DNA from: Annona cherimola
Taxonomy: Eukaryota; Streptophyta; Magnoliopsida; Magnoliales; Annonaceae
Direction of reading: 5' to 3'
DNA: 64,000 nt
Assembly: GCA_030490835.1 (NCBI GenBank)
Contig: CM059971.1
Coordinates: 75,410,224-75,474,223 of the forward strand
Positions 35,074-45,920 of the stretch are shown here, one piece after another. The notes beneath the pieces are model-generated. The model was not told the origin of the DNA. It ran no database searches and was given only the letters and a program-made list of their open reading frames with translations. A program made the position numbers and the translations under genes. Within the stretch, counting starts at the first letter, position 1. Each line of letters starts with the position of its first letter.

Positions 35074-37325
35074 ACACGTTTCGATTTTGGGTATGAAAGA
35101 TTCCACCCATGATTATTTAAGAATTTTCAGAATATTCATGTGATTATTATTATTTTGGATGCATTAATCTAAAACATGTATGGATGCAAGAATATTTCAT
35201 GCCTGTTGAATCATGTTACATGTTTCGGTTCCACGTACATGTTTAGGATTTCAATTTCTTCATAATCTAATAATAATAACACATGGATTCAGATCCCGTT
35301 ATTATGAACGGGATATCGGGTACAATTTCATCGGGCATTGCTGCTATTAATCTTTAAAAAAAAAAACAAATAAAAAAATAAAAAAAGGGGGAAGAAACCA
35401 TGCCCGATTGCTGCCTCCCATGGATTCAGCGCCGCCATTCCCTCTATTTATTGTTGCCGGTTGCCGCCGGGAAAAGGGCAGCCATGACAAAACCTGTTGG
35501 TGCCGCACCGCCGGGCTGAAGCTTCTGCTGCGCTGAAGCCGTGGCTCTGCCGGAGACTCTGCTGCTGCTGCCGGATTACAAACCCATGCTGCTGCTGCCA
35601 GAGATGGCGACCGGAGATGGCGGCGGCGAACGGCCGAGCAGCAGCAAGATGGGTTTTCAGTGGCAGCGGTGAGTTGGCAGCTACAGCTAGGGTTTTCTGT
35701 GTTTTGGGAAGAAAGGTGGGATTTTTTGAATTAAAACCCCTGTTTAGAAGCCTTTTCACAAAAACTCCCAAAACAGACACAATTTACACTAAACACCCCA
35801 GCCAGAAGAAAATCTCAGAAAGGACCTCCGGGTTTGGGCTCCTGCCCAAGGCTGCCGGCCCAGAACTGGGCCCTTTTATGCGCATGGGCTTTCTTCTGAA
35901 CCGGGCCTGGGCTTTCTTTTCATGGATACCCACTAGGCCCAGCAATGTTAGACCTGCGAGTCCACTATTTAAGCCCAGGCAATTGGCCCATTTCAATTAG
36001 GTGGGCCAACTTTTAAAGCCGAGCTTACAGGCCCATGTGGGCAACCTGTTAATTACCCAGGCCCAAACACAAACCCAACAGCCCATTAAGACCGAAAATG
36101 ACACGTGGACCCATTATAGATCGTCCATACATAAATTAACATAATTCTTGATCCTTTTATCCAAATTGGACGATCAAATAGTCGTTTTCTATGTTTTTGG
36201 ACATTCTGGATCTAATGGAAGGGTCTGATTAAGCTAAATAGGTCAATAAATCTGACTTTTGAATATTTATGCAATTTTTTTTGAATTATATGTGCAATTT
36301 ATTCATGTGATTGGTATATAAATGCCTAATTAGCAATATATATACTTATGATTTATTGCTTTCCAATTGATTCAGCATTAATTCATGTGATTATAACTGC
36401 TTGATTAGCCATTTATTTATGATTTCTTGCTTTTCAGTTAATTTTTTCAAGCATGCAATGTGTGTATATATATATGAATAATTATATAAATTATGATTAT
36501 TAAATTTTATAGTGAGAATTACATTCCATAGCATGACTGGAGGTTGGTGTCTAGGCAAGAGGTATTGAAGAGGATCACGTGGTTATTTAATTAGGTCCCT
36601 GCTATGCAGGGGGAGCCTCCCACGCCCCACCTCACTTACCTAGCCGACCAAAAGAAATAATATGGAATTTAAATAATATGGAATTTAAATCGCACATGAT
36701 AAATTTAATAATCATTATTATTGAATTATTCATATATATATATATTATACTCTATAATTTATATTCATAATTTTGATTATATATTTTGGTTGCCCCAAAG
36801 GGTCTAAAATATATTTTCAAAAATTATTCATTAAATGGAGAAAATATTATTGTTTATTTTTTCTCATAATAGAACTTGTAATTATGCAATTTATGTTTAA
36901 TAAATATTGTTCATCTTTATATCTTTGTTGCCCTAAATGGTCTAAGATATTTAGTTAATCAAATTTATTAAACAAAGAGAGAATAATATGATTTTTTCTC
37001 TCATCATAGAAATTGCATCATTAAAGAATATATTATAGTTCTACCCGAAGGTAGCTATAATTTAATATTTATCAATAATTAACTAGAACTGCATAAACGC
37101 AGGAAATTTCCTACCCAAAGGTGGGGATTTCTTGACTTTATGTATTCATAATTAATTATTGAATATTATTGTTTATCATAGCATTATTAAATATAATCAT
37201 GCATTATTGCTTGTGTGGTTAAGTTTTATAATTTTAGCTATGATTAATTAATGTTAATGGAATTGTTACATAATATTTTATCTGAATCGTAATGGTAACA
37301 TGAGCTTAATCATTCTTTTACAGCT
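35074..37325 (+). other. Long untranslated leader of the copia element
   Basis: About 2.25 kb separates the primer site from gag. 35400-36120 is GC-rich with CTG/CTGCTGCC repeats, open frames on both strands (35497-36000 plus, 35448-35780 minus) and GGCCCA-rich sequence; it matches no domain I recognise. 36120-37320 is AT-rich, and TTGCCCCAAAGGGTCTAAAATAT-like motifs recur (36790, 36928), suggesting small internal repeats. Possibly captured host DNA. Confidence 0.5.
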
Positions 37326-40300
37326 ATGGCTCCTGTTCCTCAATCTCATCTGTCTAATATCCCAACACTGAATGGATCAAATTATTCTGATTGGCATGAG
37401 CAATTACTTATCACATTAGGATGTTTGGATCTGGATTTAGCCCTTCGTGTTGCAAAACCTAATGATATAACGCCTGAAAGTACTGATAGTCAAAAGATTC
37501 AATTTGATAAATGGGAGCGTTCCAACAGGTTGTCTCTTATGATTATTAAGAGCACAATCGAAAGGAATATCAGGGGCTCTATTTCTGACCCTGATAATGA
37601 AAGTGTCAAAATTTATCTTGACTCAATTAAGGATAAATTCAGTGGGTCAGATAAAGCATTGGCTGGAATGCTCACCAACAAATTGACTTCAATGAAATAT
37701 GATGACATTTGTGGAGTGCGAAAGCACATAATGGAAATGTCAAATATAGCTGGGAAACTTAATGAACTAGGGATGAAAATCTCTGACTCTTTCCTAGTCA
37801 TATTTGTCTTAAACTCTCTTCTATCTCAGTTTTCTCAATTCAAAATTTCCTATAACACACAAAAGGATAAATGGACTTTAAATGAATTAATATCCATGTG
37901 TGTATAAGAGGAAGAGAGATTAAAGCAGGATGGATCAATGCCTATCTATTTCATATCGACTACTAAGCAGTACAAGTCAAAGAAAGGAAAAGGGAAGAAT
38001 AAATTCCCATTAAAGAAAGGCTTAGAGGATGGATTGAAAAAGTCCGCTGAGAAGTGTCATTTCTGTAAAAAGAAAGGACATTTTAAGAAAGATTGTCTCA
38101 AGCGGAAGAGTTGGTTCGAAAAGAAAGGTAACAATTATGTACATGTTTGCCTTGAAACCAATTTCATAAACGTATCCTCTAATTTATGGTGTATTGACTC
38201 TGGTGCTGCTATCCATGTTTCAAACTCTTTGTAGGCATTCCATTCAACCCGCAACCCAAAACCACATGAGTCGTCTATTTTAATGGGCAATCTGACCAAG
38301 TCTAAAGTTAAAGCAGTAGGAAATTGCAGACTTCGCCTTGACACCGGGCAATTTTTAGAATTGCATGAAGTTTTCTATGTTCCGTCTATTTTTAGAAATT
38401 TAATTTCTTTGCCAAAACTTGATGTAATGGGTTATTCTTTCAGTTTTGCAAACTCAAAGTTTTCTTTATTTAAAGATTCTATTTTAGTTGGAACTGAAAC
38501 ATTATTTAATGGTTTATATCAAATAAGTGCAGATTGCTCATCTATTAATTATTCATCTACCCTAAATGTATGTGCTGGTAATAAACGTGTTATGATTGAT
38601 GAAAATTCCTCCATGTTGTGGCATAAAAGGTTGGATCACATATCGAAAGAAAGGATGCAAAGATTAGTAAAAGACGGGATATTACCACTCTAGATTTTAC
38701 TAATTTTGGCATATGTATTGATTGTATTAAAGGAAAACAAATCAAAAATCAGAAAAAGAGTGCCATGAGAAGCAATAGACTTTTAGAATTGATCCATACC
38801 GATATTTGTGGTCCATTCTCATCATGTATTGGAGGTGAAAAGTACTTTATCACGTTTATTGATGATTTCTCACGTTATGGTTTTATTTTCCTATTACATG
38901 AAAAGTCTGATTCTTTGAATACTTTAAAAATATTCAAAGAATTAGTAGAAAAGAAATTGGATAGGAAAATAAAAGTTGTGAGATCTGACAGGGGTGGTGA
39001 ATATTATGGTAAACATGGTCAATTATGTCGAATCCCTGGTCCATTTGCTAAATTTCTAGAAGAAAATGGTATTGAACCTCAATATACGATTCCTGGAACT
39101 CCCCAACAAAATGGTGTTGCTGAAAGGAGAAATCGTACTCTCATGGATATGGTGAGAAGTATGATTAGCAACTCATCTTTACCCTTATTCTTGTGGAGTG
39201 AAGCCTTGAAAACTGCTATGTATATTCTCAACAGAGTTCCCAGTAAAGCTGTTCCTAAAACTCCATTTGAGTTATGGACAGGCAGGAAACTCAGTTTGAG
39301 GCATATGCATATTTGGGGTTGTCAAGTAGAAGCAAGGATACTTAACCCACAAGAAAAGAAATTGGACCCAAGGACTATTAGTTGTTTCTTTATTGGGTAT
39401 CCAGAATGGTCTAAAGGGTATAGATTTTATAGTCCGTCCTATAACACTAGGATCATTGAGACCGGAACAACTCGATTCATTGAGAATGGCGAATATAGTG
39501 GGAGCATAACTCCACGAAATGTGGAATTTGAGGAAATTAGAGATTCTTCCTCTGGTTCATCACTTATAGATGCAAGAACTGGGATTGTTGATCATAACAT
39601 GACAGACCAACAACCAGTAATTGCTATGCAGCCCACGGAAGAGACTAATAATGAATCGATCTCAATTCCAAATGACATTCATCAAAATGATAATGTAGAA
39701 CATATTACTGAGCCAAGAAGGTCTAATCGAATAAGGAGACCTGCTATTTCAGATGACTACATTATATATTTGGAAGAATGTATTGACGATCCTTGTATTG
39801 AAAATGATCCATTAAATTTCAAAGAGGTCATTAATAGTGAAAAGTCTGAATTATGGATCAATGCTATGAAAGATGAATTAGAATTCATGTTTCAAAACAA
39901 AGTTTGGGATCTTGTTATGTTGCCTAAAGGGAGCAAACCTGTTGGTTGTAAATGGATATTCAAAACCAAACGGGACCCTAAGGGTAATGTAGAAAGATAT
40001 AAAGCTAGACTTGTTGCTAAAGGATTCACACAAATAGAAGACATTGATTATAAGGAGACATTTTCACCAGTCTCCAGAAAAGACTCATTCAGAATCAGTA
40101 TGGCATTAGTGGCTTACTTTGACTTAGAGTTACACTAAATGGATGTAAAGACGACATTTCTAAATGGGAATTTAGAAGAGGAGGTATACATGGTGCAGCC
40201 TGAAGGATCTGAAATGGAAGGAAATGACACATTAGTATGCAAATTAAAAAAATCTATATATGGACTTAAACAAGCCTCCCGACAGTGGTATTTAAAGTTC

Positions 40301-41383
40301 AACAGAGTTATCACTTCCTTTGGATTTACAGAGAATATTGGTGACCAATGTATATATCTAAAGTTGAGTGGGAGCAAGTTTATATTTTTGATCCTATATG
40401 TAGATGATATTTTGCTTGCTACTAATGATTTAGGTCTTTTACATAACACTAAAAGTTTTCTTTCCGAACATTTTGATATGAAAGACATGGGTGAGGCATC
40501 ATGTGTCATAGGAATTGAGGTCCATCGAAATAAGCCTAAAAGACTTCTAGGGTTATCACAAAGGGCATATATCAATAAAATTTTAGAAAGGTTTCAAATG
40601 TCAAATTGCTCATCATGTGAAGTGCCAATCTTTAAAGGTCATAAATATGGTCTGCATCAGTATCCACAGAATGAGATTGAGAAACAGGAAATGAAGTCCA
40701 TTCCATATGCTTCTGCTCTTGGGAGCATGATGTATGCTCAGGTTTGCACACGTCCTGACATCAGTTATGTTATGGGATTACTTGGAAGATATCAAAGCAA
40801 TCCAGGAATGGAATATTGGAAAGCAGTAAAGAAAGTAATGCGATATCTCTAAGGAACTAAAGATTATAAGCTCACATATGCAAAAACCGATCAATTAGAA
40901 GTGATCGGTTACACAGATTCAGATTATGCTGGTTGTATAGACAGCAGAAGATCCACGTCAGGCTATGTTTTCCTATTAGCCGGTGGAGCAGTTTCATGGA
41001 AGAGTGGGAGACAAAATCGTGTAGTCGACTCTACCATGGAAGCTGAATTTGTCGGCTGTCATGAAGCATCCTCACATGCACTTTGGTTGAGAAAATTTAT
41101 CTCAGAGCTTAAAATTATGGATTCTATCTCTAGGCCTCTGAGAATCAGTTGTGACAATTCATCAGCGATTAGCTTCTCCAATTACAGAAGAATTACTGGC
41201 GCTAACAAGCATATTGATGCTAAGTTTATGTCAGTACAAGAAAGGATTAATGATCATTTGATATCAATTAGTTTTGTTAGTACTGCTGACATGATTGCTG
41301 ATCCCATGACTAAGGCTCTGGCGCCTAAGGTCTTTTCTGGACATATAAGAAATATGAGTCTTGTTATGTGGGATAATTATTGA
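37326..41383 (+). pseudogene. Copia gag-pol polyprotein, disrupted
   Basis: Gag with the UBN2-type start (residues around LNGSNYSDWHEQ) spans 37326-37940. Zinc knuckle CHFCKKKGHFKKDC is at 38055-38096. Protease DSGA is at 38196-38207. GAG-pre-integrase [14 protein letters not shown] precedes the integrase ([22 protein letters not shown], and Glu in [13 protein letters not shown]). Reverse transcriptase has [21 protein letters not shown] and YVDD (40397-40408). RNase H has YTDSDYAGC, RRSTSGYVF and the final IADPMTKAL. Stops at 37905, 38232, 40136 and 40850 lie in one frame at sites where Gln is expected by family. A 1-base loss near 38690 shifts the frame between 38693 and 38765. Non-autonomous as it stands. 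Confidence 0.93.
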
Positions 41384-41796
41384 TGTAATCGATACATTTT
41401 GATATCTCATGTTGGATGATTATTTTCTTTTGTTTTATTATGGTATTTTGTTGACAATTTCATGTGATCTGGAAATAAAAGATTTTATCTATTTGATATT
41501 AATGTGGGACATTAAAATCACATAATTGTAAATCTGTCATTAAGAACTTAGTTAAGTAAGTTTGTTAATATCGTGATGCATGGAAGGAAGTATTATGTTG
41601 AATATGACCGCCATGATCCATGTTGACAAATTTTCTTGACTCAAGTATTAAAGTTGGATTGCGTATGTAATGACTAGGGCATGTTTTTTCAAAAAAAAAA
41701 GAGTGCACTCGTCCGGTAATTTTTCAAATGTTAAATCCAAGGATTATATTTTAATATAATTTTCTTTTCTTTCTTAATTCTTATTTTAATTAGGAC

Positions 41797-41807
41797 AAGT
41801 GGGAGAA
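41797..41807 (+). other. Copia polypurine tract
   Basis: AAGTGGGAGAA immediately before the 3' LTR TGTTAGAATT; typical copia plus-strand primer. Confidence 0.85.
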
Positions 41808-41934
41808 TGTTAGAATTATACTCCTATCAAGTGTCCTAATTATATGATAAGTCTTGGATTTAAAGATAGCTCAGTCATATCTGAATTGCGTACGCAATCC
41901 GATTCCAGGTAGAACTGCACTTCTAATTGAGTCA
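41808..41934 (+). repeat. Copia 3' LTR, truncated to 127 bp
   Basis: Matches 34741-34867 with two substitutions, then stops at GAGTCA; the remaining 192 bp of the LTR and the distal target duplicate are missing. What follows (AAGGAGCAAACAGAGC) is older host-element DNA. Confidence 0.92.
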
Positions 41935-42129
41935 AAGGAGCAAACAGAGCAAAACCTTCACAGTAAAATTCCAAAGGGGCTAGGAATTCCTAATCTGAAA
42001 CCATTAGCACCGAAGAATTTGAAGAGTGGAGATGATTTTGAAGAACTAGCTGATCATTCGGAAGATTCACTAAATATAAGGCGAAGAATGAAGAGGACTG
42101 CTGCCAGTTTTTGTTATCAGGTGAAATAA
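41935..42129 (+). pseudogene. Coding remnant, right side of the copia insertion
   Basis: An open frame continues from the LTR edge: KEQTEQNLHSKIPKGLGIPN, then a Lys-rich stretch, EELADHSEDSLNIRRRMKRT and a TAA. It may be the other half of the remnant at 34500-34740, but the 3' LTR deletion prevents joining them with confidence. Family unknown. Confidence 0.3.
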
Positions 42130-42437
42130 ACTGAGAGCTACGGTGCAGGAGGGAAGAACTCCTGGGGTGATTGCGAGAAGGATTGCAAAAATGGGAGATA
42201 TTCTCAAGTTGTCTCAAATGCATCAGATGTGAAGCTGAGGGATGCTTGGGGAACGGTTGAAGGAAATTAGGTACCACCGAGGTCTGAGGCACTATTGGGG
42301 TCTATGCATCCATGGTCAGCGCACTGAGACCACTTGCAAGAAGCTAGTAAAAGTAGAGGAAGTGTCTTGTCATGCTGGCTATTGATGGTGACGGGGTAAC
42401 ATGTGATCAAGGATTTGTCACTGCGAGCGCACGAAGA

Positions 42438-42518
42438 GCAATTGAGTTCCGCAGGAATACAGTTCCGCGTAAATGCAGTTACGCAGGGAACACGGTTACG
42501 CGTGAACGCAGTTCCGCA
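42438..42518 (+). repeat. 16-bp tandem array, ~5 units
   Basis: Units resemble GGAATACAGTTCCGCG and TAAATGCAGTTACGCA; one unit has 17 bp. It precedes a TATA-like CCTATAAATAGC at about 42573 and a leader-like CACGACAAGAGAAGGAG, so it may lie upstream of an LTR promoter. Confidence 0.75.
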
Positions 42519-42570
42519 GTGGCAATGTCTTGGCACCCAAGTTTCACACCCGCGGAATAGCACCTCAAGT

Positions 42571-42582
42571 GCCTATAAATAG
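42571..42582 (+). promoter_or_regulatory. TATA-like site in insertion 'b'
   Basis: TGCCTATAAATAGC followed 40-90 bp on by GAGAAGGAGACGAAGC and TTCTTTCAATAGAGAACG, a layout seen in gypsy LTRs around the U3/R boundary. The assignment to an LTR is inferred only. Confidence 0.4.
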
Positions 42583-42689
42583 CTGCATTTGGCTACTCAT
42601 TCGGGACACGACAAGAGAAGGAGACGAAGCTCCGAAGACAAGCATTCCCATTCTTTCTTTCAATAGAGAACGTAAGTTCTCGAGTTTTT

Positions 42690-43740
42690 TTTATTTTTTA
42701 TTTTATTTTTAAGTAAATTTTTTAATAATAATAATATATATATATATACGTATATATATATTATTTTCAAAAAAATTACTTTTCCCAACGTGGAGACTCC
42801 TCGACTGGCGGGTTGAATTGACACACGGGTTAAGTATTTTTCTCCTTTAAAAAATAAAAAAATAAAAAAATATATGTGTATTTTCTATATATAAAATATA
42901 TATATATACATATATACATATATATTATTTTCAAAAAATACTTTTTTCAACGTGGATACTCCCCGACTGGCGGGTTGAATTGACACGCAGGTTAAGTATT
43001 TTCTTTTTCAAAAAAATATATATGTATATTTTCTATATATGAAAATATATATACACATATACATATATATTGTTTTCGAAAACCATTTTTCCTATGCACG
43101 GGATGGGTCATATAATATATATATATATATATAAAGCTATGTATTTTTTATAATAAAAAGATATAACAATATATATATAATAAAAGGGCCGGGGTTCCGG
43201 GATCTCACGGCCCGCCATATAATATATATATATATACACACATATATATAGCTATGTATTTTTATAATAAAAATATATAACAATATATATATAAAAGGGC
43301 CGAGGTTCCGGGATCTCACGGGCCGCCATATAATATATATACGTATATATATATAAAGTATGTATTTTTATGATAAAAATATATAATAATAATATATATA
43401 AGGGCCCGGGGTCCCGGGATCTCAAGGGCCGCTACATACATATATGTATATATAAGGCTAAGTGTTTTTATGATATAAAAAAATGATAGTATATATATAG
43501 GCCTGGGGTCCCGAGATCCCACCATGCGTGCAATAGAATGGCCCGGGATCCCGAGATAAGTCTCGTCATTAAAAAAAAAAAGAGAGAGAATCGGGGACTT
43601 TAAAAAAAAAAAGAGTGGCCCGAGGATCCCGAGATAATATATATATATATATATAAAGCCTCAAAATATATATATATTATACATATATATTAAAAGGCTT
43701 CCAAAAATATATATATTATTTTCTAAAATGCTTATATATC
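42690..43740 (+). repeat. AT/TA-rich compound tandem array
   Basis: Two units of about 160 bp (around 42784 and 42946) share CAACGTGGAxACTCC, CGACTGGCGGGTTGAATTGA and GGTTAAGTATTTT; a diverged third lies at 44383. From 43110 to 43560, units of about 100-120 bp alternate (TA)n with GGGATCTCACGGxCCGCC and GGGGTTCCGGGATCTC. Confidence 0.8.
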
Positions 43741-44340
43741 TTAGAGACCTTCAAAATATATATACGTGTGTGTGTATCCCGTGGGCCTCTAAAAATGAAT
43801 ATTTTAGTTTCTAAAATATATATATGAGTCCCGCGTACCTTTAAAAATGAATATTTTATTTTCTAAAAATATATATGTCCCGCGGGCCTCCAAAAATGAA
43901 TATTTTATTTTCTAAAATATATATGAGTCCCGTGGGTCTTCAAAAATGAATATTTTATTTTTTTCCGCGGGCCTCCAAAAATGAATATGTTATTTTCTAC
44001 AATATATATGAGTCCCGTGGGTCTTCAGAAATAAATATTTTATTTTTTAAAATATATATATGAGTCCCGCAGGCCTCCAAAAAAATTTTTTGTTTTCTAA
44101 AATATATATATACATGTCCCGCGGGCATCCAAAAATGAATATTTTATTTTCTAAAATATATATGAGTCCCGCGGGTTTTCAAAAATGAATATTTTATTTT
44201 CTAAAATATATATACATGTCCCATGGGCGTCCAAAAATGAATATTTTATTTTCCAAATATATATGTCCCGCAGGCCTTCAAAAATGAATATTTTTTATTT
44301 TAAAATACATACATATATCTCAGAGACTTTCAAAAAATAT
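43741..44340 (+). repeat. ~60-bp tandem array with GTCCCGCGGGCCT units
   Basis: About nine or ten units, each with ATATAT, GTCCCGxGGGxxTxCAAAAA, then TGAATATTTTATTTTCTAAA. CCCGCGGG is a short palindrome that recurs in most units. Units differ by small substitutions and in TA length. Confidence 0.85.
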
Positions 44341-44508
44341 ATATGTATATTATAAAAAAAAAATTATATACTTCTCCCTAAGTAAATACTCCTCAGGTAA
44401 TGGGCTAAATTGATACACGGGGCTAAGTACTTTTCCATTATATATATACATATATATATGAAAAAAATGAATGATCACTTTGCTCAATCCGAGCCTTAAT
44501 GTCCGAGC

Positions 44509-44790
44509 AAGCCCTCTTGGGCCCAAGACCCTCCAAAAGCCCAAGATGGCTCAAAACTCTTCAACAAGCCCAAGATGGCCCGAAACTCTTCATCAAGCCT
44601 ACTTGGGCCCATAATTCTTCGATAGACCCAAGATGGCCCAAAACTCTTCAACAGGCCCAGTTGGGCCCAAAATCCCTCAATAAGCCCAGTTGAGCCCAAA
44701 TTGATTGAGTCAAGCCCAGTTAGGCCCAAACTCTTTTCAACATGCTCAGTTGGGCTCAAACCCCTTTTAGAAGGTCTAAGTTGACCCAAA
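44509..44790 (+). repeat. 29-bp tandem array, ~10 units
   Basis: Consensus like AAGCCCAAGATGGCCCAAAA + CTCTTCAAC. Unit phase is well kept across 280 bp, with variants AGTTGGGCCC and ACTTGGGCCC. The minus-strand open frame 44496-44819 merely translates this array into LGLLKSF-like repeats. Confidence 0.88.
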
Positions 44791-45028
44791 CATATTTTTA
44801 AAAATTTAGTTAAATTCATTTCTTGGTAAAACCACCCAATTATCTAATCTAGAGACTGAAGGCGGGACACACTAGCTTATTAAGCTAAAAGCGGGAGACG
44901 CTGGTCTGCTGTGAAAATTCAGAAGCTGAGAGCGCACTTAGCTTGTGTGTAGGGTCATTAGTGTAGCCGACGGGCCTCTCACTATGCCCAAACCGAGTCA
45001 TCGCTGGTCGACAGGCTAAGTATAAACT

Positions 45029-45167
45029 CACATTTAAATCATGGCGTGTGGCGTCATGTACCTCACATTTAAGTCATAGTGCGTGACATCATGTACCACA
45101 CATTTAAGACATGGCACGTGGCATCATGTACCATACATTTGAGTCACGGCGCGAGGCGAAGTGTACT
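45029..45167 (+). repeat. 35-bp tandem array, 4 units
   Basis: Units like CACATTTAAGTCATGGCGTG followed by TGGCATCATGTACCA; the last is 34 bp and diverged. Downstream to 45476 is AT-rich, with TTTAATAAAATAACC near 45253 that could serve as a polyadenylation region of an LTR. Confidence 0.88.
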
Positions 45168-45481
45168 CATCTATCTTTGTATTTTCGTGAGAGACAATTT
45201 TTCGTGCACTTGTAAAGTCGTAGGAAAATTTTCTACGCATTTCATCATCATTTTAATAAAATAACCATTCTTTTTAGACTATCGTATTCAGCTCTTTTAA
45301 TCAAGGATTTTCTCCTTGGAGATGTAAAACCAGAATGTGGAACACAATACAAAATATTTCTGTAATATACTTTTCAGACTCGGTCAAAGAACTAAATGCT
45401 TTAAAATTTTGCAGGGGAATTAATTGAGCATTTATTTTCAAAACTCGAGGAATAAATTTTTCACGAGGCCGGAACAAGAAG

Positions 45482-45920
45482 AGATTGAGAATTTAAAGTA
45501 TATTCAAAAATCTATGGGGAAGGTACGAGTCAACAAGTAAATATGCAAAAAATAGCTTTATTTTATAGAAAAAACACAAAGGACTGCACTAAGGTAGAAG
45601 TTGAGAGACAGTTTGGGGATCAAGGGAGGAAAATTCAAATCTATTTTAGTTTACTTATCTGCCTTGGGATGACAAAAGTGCAAGTATTCCAAAGTATAAA
45701 GGAAAGAATATGGAAGAAGGTTCAAGGATGGCAGCACAAATTGCTTTCATGTGGAGGAAAAGAGATCTTAATCAAAGTAGTGGTACAGGCAATTCCAAAT
45801 TATGCCATTAGTTTTTTTCTCCTACCAAAGAAATGATGTGAAGATTTCAATGCAATTCTAAGTAAATTCTGGTGGGGTGTAAATGAAGGGAGAAGGAAGA
45901 TAAGTTGGGGGATGTTTGGT
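45482..45920 (+). mobile_element. LINE reverse transcriptase, piece 3 of 3
   Basis: Continues piece 2 with IENLKYIQKSYGEG-like coding (one frame change), QQVNMQKIALFYRKN, then IKERIWKKVQGWQHKLLS and GGKEILIKVVVQAIPNYAIS. A stop at 45834 precedes FNAILSKFWWGVNEGRRKIS. These are the thumb-side motifs of plant L1 elements. The LINE breaks off near 45920, before zf-RVT and RNase H. Confidence 0.88.

Larger units (their letters stand above)
34741..41934 (+). mobile_element. Ty1/copia retrotransposon, 3' LTR truncated
   Basis: 5' LTR 34741-35059, primer-binding site 35062-35073, unusually long leader to 37325, gag-pol 37326-41383, polypurine tract 41797-41807, and 3' LTR start 41808-41934. Domain order gag, zinc knuckle, protease, integrase, reverse transcriptase, RNase H defines Ty1/copia. 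The coding region has four in-frame stops and one frameshift. The two LTRs differ at two positions over 127 bp, which suggests a fairly recent insertion. It sits inside insertion 'b'. Confidence 0.93.
33889..45476. mobile_element. 11.6-kb insertion 'b' in the LINE, LTR-type ends
   Basis: It starts TGATGAGGTA and ends GCCGGAACA, flanked by the exact 5-bp duplication AGAAG (33884-33888, 45477-45481). Removing the insertion and one AGAAG rejoins T-R-E-E-I-E-N-L in frame. It therefore looks like an LTR-type integration. The two ends are not recognisably repeats of one another, so LTR boundaries are unassigned. It contains a coiled-coil-like coding remnant split by a younger copia element, and a long series of tandem arrays. 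Abundant tandem repeats in the 3' region recall the Ogre/Tat gypsy lineage, but no gypsy pol was found. Confidence 0.65.

Noticed and set aside
44496..44819. Repeat-protein-like ORF (LGLLKSF repeats)
   Set aside because: Exact translation of the 29-bp tandem array; no start context or homologue.
42372..45264. CRISPR-like array impression from regular repeats
   Set aside because: Units are contiguous tandem repeats with no unique spacers, and the DNA is plant nuclear.
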